Origin: Paludibacteraceae bacterium | Lineage (GTDB): Bacteria; Bacteroidota; Bacteroidia; Bacteroidales; Paludibacteraceae | Length of the DNA: 22,052 nt | Reading direction: 5' to 3' | Assembly (NCBI GenBank): GCA_016302585.1 | Contig: JAEDNI010000028.1 | Span: forward strand, 1-22,052 | Shown: positions 1 through 7,748 of the stretch, one piece after another | How positions within the stretch are numbered: the stretch's first letter is position 1 | Layout of the letters: each line of letters opens with the position of its first letter | The notes under the pieces: model-generated | What the model saw: the letters and a program-made list of their open reading frames with translations, nothing else | What the model was told of the DNA's origin: nothing | Database searches by the model: none | Program-made: the position numbers and the translations under genes

Positions 1-330
1 ACCCTACCTCTCCATAGAGGGGGAAGAACACCGGCATCCGATGCCGGGGAAAAGAAGAAAGAAATGAGTATTACAAGCTGTACGGGATGACGGCTGAGCG
101 AGACGGATGAAAAATGCCCATTCTTCACCGGGAATTAGGTGATTTGAGTCCGTATTGCCTCCGAGATTACTCTGAGACGAGTCCGTCTTGAGTCCGATAA
201 AATGTTTGTAAACCACTATAAATCAATTGGTTATAAAAGCAGAAAAAATGCAATGGTGTGAAGCAAGGCGGCAAGTGCACCAGGGCTAATGAGCCGTGTA
301 TTGTTCCTATGGAACAGTTAGAGTTGCGTC
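1..330. other. Gene-free stretch at window edge
   Basis: I see no convincing gene here. Two short open frames (4-216 minus, 258-440 plus) have no recognisable protein features and look like chance frames. The stretch has a small hairpin at about 33-49 (CCGGCA / TGCCGG) and three copies of GAGTCC between 145 and 200. It lies downstream of the secG terminator, so it may be the flank of a gene outside the window. Confidence 0.5.
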
Positions 331-360
331 AAAAAAAGGACGACCTTCGGGCCGTCCTTT
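331..360 (-). terminator. Rho-independent terminator of secG
   Basis: Read on the minus strand, an 11-bp stem (AAAGGACGGCC with GGTCGTCCTTT, one G-U pair) closes a CGAA tetraloop and runs into seven T residues (bases 337 to 331). It begins 6 bases after the secG stop codon. The plus strand also has a T-rich tail, so it could act in both directions. Confidence 0.85.
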
Positions 361-366
361 CTTGTT

Positions 367-690
367 TTATTGCTCGAGCGGGAGCTCTGCTTGAGGCTCA
401 GCCTCCGGAGCAGGAGCCGCCGTCTCAGTGGCTTGGATAGAGGGCTTCGAATCGTTCTTCGACACTTTGCCTTTTACGAAGCCAACCGATACAATGCTGA
501 GGAAAACGATGATCGCAATGAGCGTCCAGGTAGCCTTCTCCAGGAAGTCCGCCGTCTTGGGAGCACCCATCACTTGGTTTCCGCTCGCAAAACCGGCAGC
601 CAAACCACCGCCTTTACTATTCTGAACCAACACCAACAGCGTCAGCAGAACAGCAGCAATAATGATTAATACAGTGATAAAAGTGTACAT
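367..690 (-). CDS. secG: SecG, preprotein translocase subunit
   Basis: SecG is the small non-essential subunit of the SecYEG channel in the inner membrane and aids SecA-driven export. The 107-residue protein has the family layout. An N-terminal membrane helix (about residues 1-20) is followed by the conserved cytoplasmic loop VQNSKGGGLA, with a GNQVMG segment and Ala/Gly-rich surroundings. A second helix (about 50-70) leads into a charged, Ala/Pro/Glu-rich tail. The open frame continues 24 codons upstream, but the start at 690 is chosen because MYTFITVLIIIA begins the first helix and the extension overlaps the promoter at 732-763. The gene is divergent from the sigma-54 activator and ends just before a terminator, so it is probably a single-gene transcript. 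Confidence 0.93.
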   Translation of the reverse strand: MYTFITVLIIIAAVLLTLLVLVQNSKGGGLAAGFASGNQVMGAPKTADFLEKATWTLIAIIVFLSIVSVGFVKGKVSKNDSKPSIQATETAAPAPEAEPQAELPLEQ

Positions 691-731
691 AATTGTTATG
701 GATATTTTGATATTTTTCGCAAAATCGGCTG

Positions 732-763
732 CAAAGGTACTACAAAATTTCCAAATATGCAAA
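732..763 (-). promoter_or_regulatory. Bacteroidota-type promoter for secG
   Basis: On the minus strand TTTG (760-763) is followed after 20 bases by TACCTTTG (732-739), matching the -33 TTTG and -7 TAnnTTTG boxes of the primary sigma factor of Bacteroidota. It lies 42 bases upstream of the chosen secG start, which supports that start. Confidence 0.8.
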
Positions 764-778
764 TTTTTTCAAAAATTA

Positions 779-810
779 TTTGCGTATGTCAAAAAAAAAC
801 ACTACTTTTG
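779..810 (+). promoter_or_regulatory. Bacteroidota-type promoter for the 834-2069 gene
   Basis: TTTG (779-782), a 20-base spacer and TACTTTTG (803-810) match the Bacteroidota -33/-7 consensus exactly. The ATG at 834 lies 23 bases downstream of the -7 box, giving a short leader. It is back to back with the secG promoter. Confidence 0.82.
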
Positions 811-833
811 CATGACATTTTGTCAGCCTTGTT

Positions 834-2069
834 ATGACACAGCAGGAATTTTTAGCAATAAAACAACGTTTTGGTATCATTGGCACCAGCCCTCTGCTCA
901 ATAGAGATATCGAGATAGCCGTTCAGGTGTCTCGCACCGATCTGAGTGTGCTGATCACGGGTGAATCGGGTGTGGGTAAGGAGCATTTTCCGAAGATTAT
1001 ACATGCTTATTCGGCCCGCAAACACGGTCCGTATTTTGCCGTGAACTGCGGTGCTATTCCGGAGGGAACGATTGATAGTGAGCTGTTCGGTCACGAGAAA
1101 GGTGCGTTTACGGATGCGAAGAATGAGCATAAGGGATATTTCGAGATAGCCGACGGCGGCACCCTCTTCCTCGATGAAGTAGGCGAACTGCCGCTTCAGA
1201 CCCAGGTGCGCTTGCTGCGTGTGTTAGAGACGGGTGAGTTCCTGCGCATGGGTTCGAGTACGGTGCGCAAGACGAACGTGCGCGTCGTAGCGGCTACGAA
1301 TCTCGATATGCGTCAGGCGATCCATGACGGTCGTTTCCGGGAGGATCTCTATTATCGTTTGAACACGGTGGAGATACGTGTGCCTGCGTTGCGTGAACGC
1401 AAGGAAGATATTCCGTTGCTGTTCCGTAAGTTCGCTACCGACTTCTGCCACCGTTATCAGATGCCTCCTTTGTCCCTGAACGAAGAGGCGACGCGCTTGC
1501 TGCAAGAGTCCTATTGGCGCGGTAACATCCGCCAACTGAAGAATATCGCCGAGCAGATATGTATTATCGAATTGGACCATCAGATCAATGCCGATACCTT
1601 ACGCAAATACCTGCCCAAAGAGGAGAATCAGCAAGGTCTCGTCCTGCGCGAACCGCAACAGCAATCCGGTAAGGACTACTCCCACGAGATAGGTATCCTC
1701 TATAACATGGTGATGCAAAACAAGAAGGATCTGGAGGAACTCAAGGAGTTGATGAAAGGGGCTACGGGTGACGGGTTACGGGTTGCTGGTGACGGGTTAC
1801 GGGTTGCGGGTGACGGGCTACGGGTTGCGGGTGACGGGTTACGGGAGACCGCTCCGACCATCACGATTTCTCAACCGGAAGTGAGTGTGCGCAAGCCGAT
1901 CGAAGCGGAGGAGATAGAGACTGAACCCAGTCTGCGTATCGAAGACGCGGAGATAGAGCGTATCAAACGGGCACTGGAGGTGTCCGGCGGAAATCGCAAA
2001 GTAGCGGCCGACAAACTCGATATCTCCGAACGTACCCTGTACCGAAAAATTAAAGAATATGGACTTTGA
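834..2069 (+). CDS. Sigma-54-dependent transcriptional activator (AAA+ / Fis)
   Basis: This is an activator of RpoN-dependent transcription that hydrolyses ATP to open promoters. The AAA+ core shows Walker A GESGVGKE (residues 43-50), the sigma-54 contact loop as GAFTDA (90-95, usually GAFTGA), Walker B LFLDE (111-115) and the GRFREDLYYR segment (166-175). A Fis-type helix-turn-helix occupies roughly residues 370-411. There is no receiver, GAF or PAS domain at the N-terminus, so activity is probably set by expression or a partner. Between AAA+ and HTH, about residues 311-337 consist of a heptapeptide repeat, GDGLRVA, encoded by tandem DNA repeats. From memory, Bacteroides relatives also have this gene next to lptE and secG. 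It is the first gene of the plus-strand run. Confidence 0.9.
   Translation: MTQQEFLAIKQRFGIIGTSPLLNRDIEIAVQVSRTDLSVLITGESGVGKEHFPKIIHAYSARKHGPYFAVNCGAIPEGTIDSELFGHEKGAFTDAKNEHKGYFEIADGGTLFLDEVGELPLQTQVRLLRVLETGEFLRMGSSTVRKTNVRVVAATNLDMRQAIHDGRFREDLYYRLNTVEIRVPALRERKEDIPLLFRKFATDFCHRYQMPPLSLNEEATRLLQESYWRGNIRQLKNIAEQICIIELDHQINADTLRKYLPKEENQQGLVLREPQQQSGKDYSHEIGILYNMVMQNKKDLEELKELMKGATGDGLRVAGDGLRVAGDGLRVAGDGLRETAPTITISQPEVSVRKPIEAEEIETEPSLRIEDAEIERIKRALEVSGGNRKVAADKLDISERTLYRKIKEYGL
1764..1844 (+). repeat. In-frame 21-bp (3 x 7) tandem repeat
   Basis: Three full copies and a partial fourth copy of a 21-bp unit start at 1767, 1788, 1809 and 1830. Each unit is itself three diverged heptamers, GGTGACG, GGTTACG and GGTTGCG. 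It encodes GDGLRVA repeated in the linker of the sigma-54 activator. The differences between full copies (TTA/CTA, GCT/GCG) are silent. Confidence 0.92.
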
Positions 2070-2071
2070 AA

Positions 2072-2150
2072 GTTTAGAGTTTAGAGTTTAGTGTTTAGAG
2101 TTTAGTGTTTAGAGTAGTTTAGAGTTTAAAGTTTAAAGTTGAAAGTTAAG
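2072..2150 (+). repeat. Heptamer array GTTTAGA spanning the lptE start
   Basis: About eleven heptamers in succession: GTTTAGA or GTTTAGT from 2072 to 2113, a GTA break, GTTTAGA at 2117, GTTTAAA at 2124 and 2131, GTTGAAA at 2138, then GTTAAG. The array starts 2 bases after the stop of the upstream gene and runs into the first codons of lptE, so it fills the whole gap. Confidence 0.93.
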
Positions 2151-2648
2151 CGATACATAGTATTTTTGGTGCTGGCGGTGGTGTTGCCGTCCTGCTCGAT
2201 CAGTTATAAGTTCAACGGGGCGAACATTAACTATCAGACGACGCACTCCATCTCGGTGGCGGATTTTCCGAATAACGCAGCGATGGTAAACCCGGCGTTG
2301 AGTAATGCTTTGTCGGAAGGGATACGCGACCTGTATAGCCGCCAGACGCGCCTGGAGGTGCTGCGCAAAGGCGGTGACCTGGAGTTGGAAGGAGAGATCG
2401 TCGGATATGAGATATCGCAAGGTGCTATCGCTGCCGACAGCTATGCAACGGAGAGTAAACTGACCATCCGCGTGCAGGTTCATTTCACCAATAATATTAA
2501 CCCCGAGGAGTCTTTTGACAAGACCTATTCGACCTACCAGACTTTCGATGCCAGCCGCCTGCTGACCGATGTGCAGGATGAGTTATGCGACATCATGATC
2601 AAAGAGATCGCGGAGAATATCTACAATGATACGGTAGCCCGCTGGTAA
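2139..2648 (+). CDS. lptE: LptE-family LPS-assembly lipoprotein
   Basis: LptE plugs the LptD barrel and helps deliver lipopolysaccharide to the outer leaflet. The 169-residue product starts with a lipoprotein signal peptide, a basic MKVKR then a hydrophobic core and lipobox LPSC (Cys 19), so it should be anchored in the outer membrane. The body matches Bacteroidota LptE: SCSISYKFNGANINYQT, LEGEIVGYEIS and a Tyr/Phe-rich segment before a final helix. The start is TTG at 2139. Upstream in frame there are only three sense codons after a stop at 2127 and no ATG. The start codon lies inside a heptamer array. A substituted or weak start may lower expression. It lies between the sigma-54 activator and the export pair, probably in one transcript. 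Confidence 0.85.
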   Translation: MKVKRYIVFLVLAVVLPSCSISYKFNGANINYQTTHSISVADFPNNAAMVNPALSNALSEGIRDLYSRQTRLEVLRKGGDLELEGEIVGYEISQGAIAADSYATESKLTIRVQVHFTNNINPEESFDKTYSTYQTFDASRLLTDVQDELCDIMIKEIAENIYNDTVARW

Positions 2649-2680
2649 GGCCGTTCCAAAACAGAAGAAACAATAGCACT

Positions 2681-3469
2681 ATGAATAAAACCATTCGATT
2701 TATCACTTTCGGCCTGTTCTGCGTGATGGCCATGAGTTGCGTGACGCAGAAGCAGATGACCTATCTGCACGATGCCAACGACAACCAGGACGATGTGGTT
2801 AATGTGGAGTTTAAAGCCAAATCAGAAACGATCCTGCGCAATGGCGATGCATTAACGATCTTTGTCTCCGCTCTGGATAAAGAGGCGGTGGCGCCGTATA
2901 ACTTGCCGACGGTGGTCTTCACCAATCCGGGTTCGACATCCGTGCAGACCACCCCGATGTTGCAGTATTATATCGTGGACGAGAACGGCGAGGTGAACAT
3001 GCCCGTTTTGGGTAAGATTCGTGTAGCCGGTCTCTCTCGCGCGGGTGCGGAAGAGGCCATTCGTCAGCGTCTGGAGGGCCAGGTGCTCAACCCGTCCGTG
3101 CAGGTGCGTCTGGTGAATGCCAAGATATCGGTGTTAGGCGAAGTGAACCGTCCGTGTCAGGTTCCTATGGTAGGCGACCGTATGACCATTCTTGATGCCC
3201 TGGCTGCTGCCGGCGACATGACGCCGTACGGACGTCGTGACAACGTGCTGATCACCCGTGAAGTGGATGGAAAGATCGAGATGGCGCGCGTCAACTTGCG
3301 CAACACCGACCTGCTCAATTCCCCCTATTATTACCTGCAACAGAACGATGTGATTTATGTCTCGCCGAATAAAGTACGTGCCATCAGCAGTGCGAATGCG
3401 GGTCTGTGGATCAGCCTCGTAGGTACCTTGGCAAGTACTGCTGCTGTAATCGTGACCATTGTTAAATAA
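2681..3469 (+). CDS. Wza-like polysaccharide export lipoprotein
   Basis: This is the periplasmic/outer-membrane part of a capsule or exopolysaccharide exporter. A lipoprotein signal peptide ends at lipobox AMSC (Cys 20). A poly-export domain (about residues 45-140, containing ILRNGDALTIFVSALDK and GEVNMPVLGKIRVAG) is followed by an SLBB-like domain (about 145-220, ISVLGEVNRPCQVPM and LDALAAAGDMTPYG). A C-terminal hydrophobic helix, GLWISLVGTLASTAAVIVTIV, probably spans the outer membrane. At 262 residues it is the usual compact size for Bacteroidota. It ends 7 bases before the Wzc-like gene, its functional partner. No glycosyltransferase or flippase gene is near, so the polymer cannot be named. 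Confidence 0.9.
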   Translation: MNKTIRFITFGLFCVMAMSCVTQKQMTYLHDANDNQDDVVNVEFKAKSETILRNGDALTIFVSALDKEAVAPYNLPTVVFTNPGSTSVQTTPMLQYYIVDENGEVNMPVLGKIRVAGLSRAGAEEAIRQRLEGQVLNPSVQVRLVNAKISVLGEVNRPCQVPMVGDRMTILDALAAAGDMTPYGRRDNVLITREVDGKIEMARVNLRNTDLLNSPYYYLQQNDVIYVSPNKVRAISSANAGLWISLVGTLASTAAVIVTIVK

Positions 3470-3476
3470 GCATAGT

Positions 3477-5759
3477 ATGGAAAACAACAAGACCAACGAG
3501 ATAGATATTCGTAAGATCGTACGCCTGGTAGCGGAACGCTGGTGGTGGTTCGTGTTGGGCGTCGTGTTCTTCTGCGTTCTGGGAACGCTGTATTACCTGC
3601 GTAAGACACCGAAGTGGACTACCGATGCGACGATTGCTTTGCGCCAGAAGAACAACGAAGGTTCGCCGATAGAGGCGCTCTCCATGTTAGGACTGAGCGG
3701 CAACTCCGCCGCCGAGGATGAAGTAGTCGTTCTCTCTTCCCGCGGTTTGCTCTACCAAGCCATCGATGCCCTTAACCTATGGGATACCAACGTCAAGCGA
3801 GGCGGCTGGCGATGGGAAGGTGAGTTCCGTAATCCGGCGATTACCATCGAGTATGTGAACCTGACCAAGAAAGCGAAAGAGAGGCAGTTTACCGTGACGG
3901 TACAACCGAATAAGAAAGGCTTTAAGATCAAGACGAAGATGGGCTTCTTCCGTCGCTCGTCCGTGCAGGTGCCTGCCTTAGGTGCACCCGTGGAGACCGG
4001 CGTAGGAACCCTTATCATTCATCCTAACCGTGCCCTCAGTGCCGATACTACCTATCGCGTTTCCCATGCGCGTCGCGAACAGGTGGTAACCCAATATCGC
4101 TCCCGTCTCTCCGTAGCGCAGCATAAGAAAGAATCGAATATCATCGTTCTCTCCTGCGTCTCTACCATGCCGGAACGCGACAAAGCCCTCTTGCATCAAC
4201 TCATCGAGCAATATAACCTCAATGCAGTGGTGGATAAGAACCTGATTGCCACCAACACGGCGGCTTTCATAGAGGAGCGGTTGGCTATCATCACCAATGA
4301 ACTGAGTGATGCTGAAGATGCAGTAGCTTCCTACAAAGAGCATAACCACATCGCGGACCTCGGTATACAGTCGCAACTCTTCATCCAGGCCAGCAATGCG
4401 GACCAGCGTGCGATGGCGGAGATCGAGACGCAACTGAGTCTCGTGGAGTATATCGATGGGTTCTTGCGCGACGAGACCAAACGCAACAACCTCATCCCTT
4501 CGAATATCGGTGTCTCCGATGCGTCCCTTACCGGTAGTCTGGCGGAGTACAACGCCCTGCAACTGCAGCGCATGCGTATCTTACGCACCGCAACCGAAGA
4601 GAACCCGGTTATCGAGCAGATGAGTGCCCAACTGAATTCGATGCGTCAGAACATCATCGCTACTATCGCTTCGGTGCGCGAGAGCCTGCAAATTCGTCAA
4701 CGCAGCCTTCAGGCGCAGGACACCAAATACAACCGTCAGATCAAAGATGCTCCGGAGCAGCAACGCGAGTATATCCGCGTTGTACGTCAGCAGCAGATCA
4801 AGGAGCAACTCTATATCTATCTCTATGAGAAACGCGAAGAGAATGCCCTCATGTTAGCCGCTACCTCCATGCCGGCGAAGATCGTCGATATGCCGCAACG
4901 CGACCTCGAGAGCCAAAAACCGAAACTGAAGAAACTGCTGTTCCTCTGTTTCTTGCTGGGTCTGCTATTCCCTGCCGGACTACTCTATCTGCTGGTTCTC
5001 TTCAACGATAAGATCGACGATCCGAAGGAGTTCGAGCAGCGCATCAAAGCCCCGATGCTCGGTAAGTTGGTTCAGAACTCCCGAAATGCACATATAGCGA
5101 TTCATGAAGGCGAATCGACCATCTCGGCGGAGCTCTTCCGTCTAATTCGAACTAACCTCCGTTTCGTCATTCCGTCCACCGTCAAGTCACCGGTGATTCT
5201 GGTGACCTCGGCGATCAACGGAGACGGTAAGTCCTATGTGTCCTGTAACATCGCCCTCTCGCTCGCTATCCTGGGTAAGAAAGTGGCATTGGTTGGTCTC
5301 GACATCCGCAAGCCTATGTTGGCTACCTATTTCAACCTGTCTTCCAAGGGGCACTTGACCGATTATTTGGCTGAACCCGATATTACCATCGATGACATCA
5401 TCGTACCGAGTGGCGAACATAAGAACCTGGATATCATTCCTTGTGGCGCGATCCCGCCAAACCCGTCTGAGTTAATCCAGACCGATCGGGTTGAGCAACT
5501 CTTCGCAGAACTACGTGAACGCTACGACTATATTATCGTTGATACGGCTCCTGTAGCGCTTGTCAGCGATACCTATCTGCTGGACCGCATTGCCGATATG
5601 ACGCTCTTCGTTTGCCGATACAAATACACGCCGACGGAGATGATCGATTATATCAACCAGGTCATTGAGCAGAAACGCATGCATAACGTAGCCTGCGTAC
5701 TGAATGGCGTCAAGGAAGCGCGTGCCGGATATGGCTACGGCGTCGCCCCCAAATCATAA
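3477..5759 (+). CDS. Wzc-like chain-length regulator and tyrosine autokinase
   Basis: An inner-membrane co-polymerase fused to a bacterial tyrosine kinase that controls polysaccharide length and export. A Wzz domain with a first membrane helix (about residues 25-42) leads into a long periplasmic region with coiled-coil character. A second helix (about 483-502, LLFLCFLLGLLFPAGLLYLL) precedes the cytoplasmic BY-kinase. The kinase shows Walker A SAINGDGKSY (about 578-587), Walker A' VALVGLDIRKP (about 603-613) and Walker B YIIVDTAPV (about 685-693). The C-terminal tyrosine cluster is very short (YGYG), so autophosphorylation sites are few. The ATG at 3477 is preferred over an in-frame TTG at 3459, which lies inside the preceding gene. 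Length 760 residues. Confidence 0.93.
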   Translation: MENNKTNEIDIRKIVRLVAERWWWFVLGVVFFCVLGTLYYLRKTPKWTTDATIALRQKNNEGSPIEALSMLGLSGNSAAEDEVVVLSSRGLLYQAIDALNLWDTNVKRGGWRWEGEFRNPAITIEYVNLTKKAKERQFTVTVQPNKKGFKIKTKMGFFRRSSVQVPALGAPVETGVGTLIIHPNRALSADTTYRVSHARREQVVTQYRSRLSVAQHKKESNIIVLSCVSTMPERDKALLHQLIEQYNLNAVVDKNLIATNTAAFIEERLAIITNELSDAEDAVASYKEHNHIADLGIQSQLFIQASNADQRAMAEIETQLSLVEYIDGFLRDETKRNNLIPSNIGVSDASLTGSLAEYNALQLQRMRILRTATEENPVIEQMSAQLNSMRQNIIATIASVRESLQIRQRSLQAQDTKYNRQIKDAPEQQREYIRVVRQQQIKEQLYIYLYEKREENALMLAATSMPAKIVDMPQRDLESQKPKLKKLLFLCFLLGLLFPAGLLYLLVLFNDKIDDPKEFEQRIKAPMLGKLVQNSRNAHIAIHEGESTISAELFRLIRTNLRFVIPSTVKSPVILVTSAINGDGKSYVSCNIALSLAILGKKVALVGLDIRKPMLATYFNLSSKGHLTDYLAEPDITIDDIIVPSGEHKNLDIIPCGAIPPNPSELIQTDRVEQLFAELRERYDYIIVDTAPVALVSDTYLLDRIADMTLFVCRYKYTPTEMIDYINQVIEQKRMHNVACVLNGVKEARAGYGYGVAPKS

Positions 5760-5764
5760 GCTCA

Positions 5765-5795
5765 AAACGTTAACCCCTAAACGCTAAACGTTACT
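5765..5795 (+). repeat. Heptamer repeat CTAAACG before topB
   Basis: Two perfect tandem copies of CTAAACG (5777-5783 and 5784-5790) are flanked by degenerate copies (AAACGTT and others). The motif is close to the reverse complement of the GTTTAGN heptamers before lptE. It fills most of the 40-base gap between the Wzc-like gene and the GTG start of topB. Confidence 0.7.
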
Positions 5796-5799
5796 CACC

Positions 5800-7743
5800 G
5801 TGATCGTTTGTGTAGCAGAGAAACCCTCCGTAGGTGCGTATATAGCTAACGTACTGGGCGCCAAGCAGCGCAAAGACGGCTATTTTGAAGGGAACGGGTA
5901 TCAAGTGACCTGGACCTTCGGGCATCTATGTGCTTTGCTTGATCCGCAAGAATACTCGGACCAATGGAAAGCGTGGAGTTTAAGTTCCCTGCCGATGATT
6001 CCTGCGCGTTTCTCCATCAAAGTGTCGGGCGACGAAGGTGTACACAAGCAATTCAATGTGATCAAGAACCTGATTGCTGAGGCCGACGAGGTGATCAACT
6101 GCGGTGATGCCGGTCAGGAAGGAGAATTGATTCAACGATGGGTGTACCAGCAGGCAGGATGCAAATGTCCCGTCAAACGTCTATGGGTGAACTCCCTGAC
6201 GGAAGAAGCTATCCGCGATGGTTTTCAGCAACTCAAAGATCAGACGGAGTACCAGCACCTGTACGAAGCCGGCCTGATGCGTGCCATCGGCGATTGGTTG
6301 CTTGGCATGAACGCTACGCGCGCCTATACCATTCGTTATGCGCAGGGTACCGGTCGAAACCGTCAAGTGCTGTCCGTGGGACGCGTGCAGACACCAACCT
6401 TGGCACTCGTCGTCAAGCGGCAAGCCGAGATAGAGAACTTCAAACCCCGCACCTATTGGGAACTGAAGACCACCTATCGCGATACGCTTTTCAATGCGCA
6501 GATTCCTGTAGAAGAAGATGAATATGCCATCACCTCCGCAGAGCAGGGGGAGGCACTCGTGGATTCCATCAAGGATCTGCCGTTCGTCATCAACTCGGTG
6601 GAGAAGAAGAAAGGCCTTGAGTTCGCACCGAAACTGTACGACCTCACCTCCCTGCAGGTGGACTGCAATAAGAAATTCGCTTTCTCTGCCGAGCAGACGC
6701 TGCAACTCATTCAGTCGCTGTACGAGAAGCGCGTGACCACCTATCCGCGTGTGGACACCACCTACCTGAGCGATGATATCTACCCGAAAGTACCCGGTAT
6801 CTTAGCGGGCATCAAAGATTTCTATCCGCAGGTCACACCCCTCTTGGGCGCTAAACTGCCGAAGTCGAAAAAGGTTTTCGATAACAAGAAAGTAACAGAC
6901 CACCATGCGATCATTCCTACCGGTCAACGGCCCGATAACTTGACGGCCGATGAGAAGAAAGTATATGAACTGGTGGCGCTCCATTTCATAGCCGTCTTCT
7001 ATCCCGAGTGCGAAGTGAGCAATACCACCGTACTCGCGAAAGCCGGAGACATCGATTTCAAAGTAACCGGTCGCGAAGTCATCAAACCCGGCTGGAGAGC
7101 GGTGTTTGCGAACCTCACCCCGACCCTCTCCCAAGGAGAGGGAGAGGATAGCCAGGATTCTCCGGATAGTCTGGATTCTTCAGGCACCCAAAAATCTCTT
7201 CCGGCGTTTGTGAAAGGCGAGAGTGGGGCCCATATCCCGCAGTTGAAAGAGAAGACTACCACACCGCCGAAGTACTACACCGAGGCTACTTTGCTGCGGG
7301 CGATGGAAACAGCAGGAAAGACCGTTGAGAACGACGAACTGCGAGAGGCGATGAAGGAGAACGGTATTGGACGTCCTTCTACGCGTGCTGCCATCATTGA
7401 GAAGCTCTATCAACGAAAATACATCGTCAAACAGGGTAAGTCCCTGCGCGCTACCGAGACAGGTATCAACCTCATTCACCTCATCATCTCGCCGCTACTC
7501 AAATCGGCGGAACTGACCGGTCTATGGGAGAAGAAACTGCGTGAGATAGAACGGGGAGAATATACTGCTCAGCAGTTCCTGGACGAATTAAAAAATATGA
7601 CATCCGATGTGATACGAGATGTCAAAACCAATAAAGCCGGTATGCTATGTCCTGTTTGCCGGCAAGGCCTGATCATTCGCGGTAATACCCGCTATGGCTG
7701 TTCCCGTTGGCGCGAGGGATGTACCTACGCTGAACCCTTCTAA
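5800..7743 (+). CDS. topB: DNA topoisomerase III (type IA)
   Basis: Relaxes and decatenates DNA by cutting one strand through a tyrosine. The Toprim domain starts at VAEKPS and has the acidic motif DAGQEGE, where many family members have DxDxEGE. The active-site tyrosine is Y315 in TTYPRVDTTYLS. Conserved topoisomerase segments include SVGRVQTPTLALV and GIGRPSTRA. The C-terminus carries one four-Cys zinc ribbon (CPVC ... GC ... GC). The start is GTG at 5800; no in-frame ATG lies just upstream and the protein begins MIVCVAEKPS as expected. About residues 438-462 are an extra Ser/Asp-rich insert made of repeat DNA (see 7111-7182) just before the conserved LPAFVKGESG. The gene ends 5 bases from the convergent FAD oxidoreductase. 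Length 647. Confidence 0.95.
   Translation: MIVCVAEKPSVGAYIANVLGAKQRKDGYFEGNGYQVTWTFGHLCALLDPQEYSDQWKAWSLSSLPMIPARFSIKVSGDEGVHKQFNVIKNLIAEADEVINCGDAGQEGELIQRWVYQQAGCKCPVKRLWVNSLTEEAIRDGFQQLKDQTEYQHLYEAGLMRAIGDWLLGMNATRAYTIRYAQGTGRNRQVLSVGRVQTPTLALVVKRQAEIENFKPRTYWELKTTYRDTLFNAQIPVEEDEYAITSAEQGEALVDSIKDLPFVINSVEKKKGLEFAPKLYDLTSLQVDCNKKFAFSAEQTLQLIQSLYEKRVTTYPRVDTTYLSDDIYPKVPGILAGIKDFYPQVTPLLGAKLPKSKKVFDNKKVTDHHAIIPTGQRPDNLTADEKKVYELVALHFIAVFYPECEVSNTTVLAKAGDIDFKVTGREVIKPGWRAVFANLTPTLSQGEGEDSQDSPDSLDSSGTQKSLPAFVKGESGAHIPQLKEKTTTPPKYYTEATLLRAMETAGKTVENDELREAMKENGIGRPSTRAAIIEKLYQRKYIVKQGKSLRATETGINLIHLIISPLLKSAELTGLWEKKLREIERGEYTAQQFLDELKNMTSDVIRDVKTNKAGMLCPVCRQGLIIRGNTRYGCSRWREGCTYAEPF
7111..7182 (+). 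repeat. In-frame repeat insert in topB
   Basis: The first part (7111-7148) is a GC-rich hairpin element containing CTCTCC-CAA-GGAGAG and is read as NLTPTLSQGEGE. The second part (7147-7182) is four 9-bp units beginning GATAG or GATTC, read as DSQ-DSP-DSL-DSS. Together they form a loop between the conserved GWRAVF and LPAFVKGE segments of topoisomerase III. Confidence 0.8.
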
Positions 7744-7748
7744 GAGGT

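Noticed and set aside
4..216. 70-residue open frame on the minus strand
   Set aside because: No signal peptide, domain or start context; composition looks random and it is cut by the window edge region without any neighbour logic.
258..440. 60-residue plus-strand frame overlapping the secG terminator and gene end
   Set aside because: It reads through a terminator hairpin and antisense to secG; no protein-like pattern.
691..762. Upstream extension of secG
   Set aside because: It covers the -7/-33 promoter boxes and adds a non-homologous stretch before the first membrane helix.
1764..1844. Assembly artefact from repeat collapse or expansion
   Set aside because: Copies carry distinct silent differences and the frame is intact; an artefact would usually give identical copies. 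Copy number itself cannot be confirmed here.
3459..3476. TTG start for the Wzc-like gene
   Set aside because: It lies inside the preceding gene's last codons; the ATG at 3477 follows that stop by 7 bases.
3978..4562. 194-residue minus-strand open frame
   Set aside because: Antisense shadow of the Wzc-like gene with no protein-family signal.
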